Positions 12,559 to 13,280 of a stretch of 13,280 bases of DNA are shown here, in pieces. The stretch is from Thermoplasmata archaeon (GTDB lineage: Archaea > Thermoplasmatota > Thermoplasmata > Lutacidiplasmatales > UBA184), in contig JASHSA010000075.1 of the NCBI GenBank assembly GCA_030037035.1, forward strand, positions 1 through 13,280, written 5' to 3'. How positions within the stretch are numbered: the first letter of the stretch is position 1; the number at the start of each line of letters is the position of its first letter. Made by a program: the position numbers and the translations under genes. The notes under the pieces were generated by a model. It saw only the letters and a list, made by a program, of their open reading frames with translations, was not told the DNA's origin and searched no databases.

Positions 12559-13280
12559 GTCCTCGCGCGCCTCCGGACGCCGCCGACCGACCTCGCCGGG
12601 AGGAGGACGATGCGCTCGAGGGTGCCCCTCACCGATCGTCGAAGCTCCTTGCGCGCGTCGCGGAGGTGTCGCGCCGGGGCCGAGTCGGCGAGCTCGCCCG
12701 GGATGCTCGCGAGGGCGACATCGAGGTCGTGGAGGCGCCCGAGGCGTTCCTGGAGCGTCCGCCAGGAGGGCGGCGGGGGATGGTTCGTCGCCCGGACGGC
12801 GACCTCGAGGGCGGAGAGGTGCCGCCACTGGCGGATCCGGATCCTGAGCCGATGGAGCCGCTCGCTGGTCGGCCTGCGGACGGCCCGCCGGTGAGCCCGT
12901 CGCACCCGCCTCTGTCGCGTCCGCCGCTCTTCCGCGAGGATCCGCGCGAGCCCGCGGGTCGCGTCCGCCCGAGGGGTGAGCGCGAGCAGCACGCGGGAGC
13001 GTTCGAGCAGGCCGGCCTGCCGCTCGGTCCGCAGGAACGCCCGGAGAAGCTCTCGCTGGATGTGCGTGTCCTCGCGCAGCTGGCCGAGGAACCCGTTCCA
13101 GACGGTGGCGGTCCCGTTCGACGGCCGCCGCGCGGCCGGGGCGAGCAGCGAGGTCGTCACGTCGCGGTCCCGGACCCGGCCGACGAGCCGAGCGAGCCGC
13201 CGTGTCCGACGGGCGACCTCGATCGCCTGCGTCGCGTCGGACGGCGAGATCAGGCGGCTCCAGACGGTCAGACCGCTCGA
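12555..13280 (-). CDS. CHAD-domain protein (N-terminus beyond window edge)
   Basis: 241 residues visible; the frame is open to the right edge, so the start lies beyond 13280. CHAD domains are helical bundles with conserved His and basic residues, known to bind polyphosphate. Two copies of the family repeat are visible: RRTRRLARLVGRVRDRDV near the window edge (about 13164-13217), and RLHRLRIRIRQWRHLSALEV followed by LQERLGRLHDLDVALASI (about 12690-12865). The L-G-x-x-(R/H)-D-x-D-V element recurs in both halves, as expected of the duplicated four-helix arrangement. The protein is very Arg-rich. A GTG at 13160 could be read as a start but would cut off the first repeat half, so it was not used. 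It precedes and overlaps the methyltransferase gene by 4 bp in one operon. The family assignment is from motif pattern only. Confidence 0.78.
   Translation of the reverse strand, partial: SSGLTVWSRLISPSDATQAIEVARRTRRLARLVGRVRDRDVTTSLLAPAARRPSNGTATVWNGFLGQLREDTHIQRELLRAFLRTERQAGLLERSRVLLALTPRADATRGLARILAEERRTRQRRVRRAHRRAVRRPTSERLHRLRIRIRQWRHLSALEVAVRATNHPPPPSWRTLQERLGRLHDLDVALASIPGELADSAPARHLRDARKELRRSVRGTLERIVLLPARSVGGVRRRART

Noticed and set aside
12559..12828. N-terminal extension of the methyltransferase
   Set aside because: Overlaps the CHAD gene in another frame; GTG 12558 with a GTGA overlap is a better start.

Overview
The window reads as chromosomal DNA of a G+C-rich archaeon. The evidence is archaeal-type uS15 and TrpRS, a single-OB-fold SSB of the Sulfolobus SSB/hSSB1 type, and AT-rich TATA-like islands about 26-29 bp upstream of start codons, which indicates leaderless transcription. 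A thioredoxin-reductase-like flavoprotein without the usual NADPH motifs recalls Thermoplasma, so a high-G+C member of the Thermoplasmatota is my best guess. That placement is inference. I see no tRNA, rRNA, CRISPR array, insertion sequence or phage gene. Coding is dense, and the largest stretch without a gene (3063-3334) is under 300 bp.

Layout. 1-149 (-): N-terminal part of ribosomal protein uS15, running off the left edge. 150-325: its promoter, with a 13-bp palindrome. 326-664 (-): small winged-helix-like protein, divergent from 789-2259 (+), an operon of a small Cys-rich zinc-ribbon protein and tryptophanyl-tRNA synthetase. 2304-3062 (-): TPR protein, divergent from 3335-3829 (+), the OB-fold SSB with a Gly/Arg/Tyr-rich tail. 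3926-4612 (+): thioredoxin-like fold joined to a Lrp/AsnC-type RAM domain. 4617-9112 (-): carA-carB, encoding glutamine-dependent carbamoyl-phosphate synthetase for pyrimidines and arginine, overlapping by ATGA. 9205-10200 (+): thioredoxin-reductase-like flavoprotein. 10207-10950 (-): HAD-family phosphatase. 11038-12558 (-): amino-methyltransferase with an N-terminal winged helix, translationally coupled (GTGA overlap) to a CHAD-domain protein that runs off the right edge.

How it fits together. The left part is information processing (uS15, TrpRS, SSB). The centre is nucleotide and arginine precursor supply (CarAB) beside a possible small-molecule-sensing protein (Trx-fold/RAM). The right part is redox, phosphatase and nucleic-acid-modification functions.

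The most notable points are: CarA and CarB both look like the eukaryotic CAD type rather than the E. coli type; TrpRS has changed HIGH and KMSKS motifs; the Trx-like/RAM fusion has neither a CXXC pair nor a helix-turn-helix; the TrxR-like protein keeps CXXC but lacks the usual NADPH site; and the CHAD/methyltransferase pair is translationally coupled. No complete defence or mobile system is evident.
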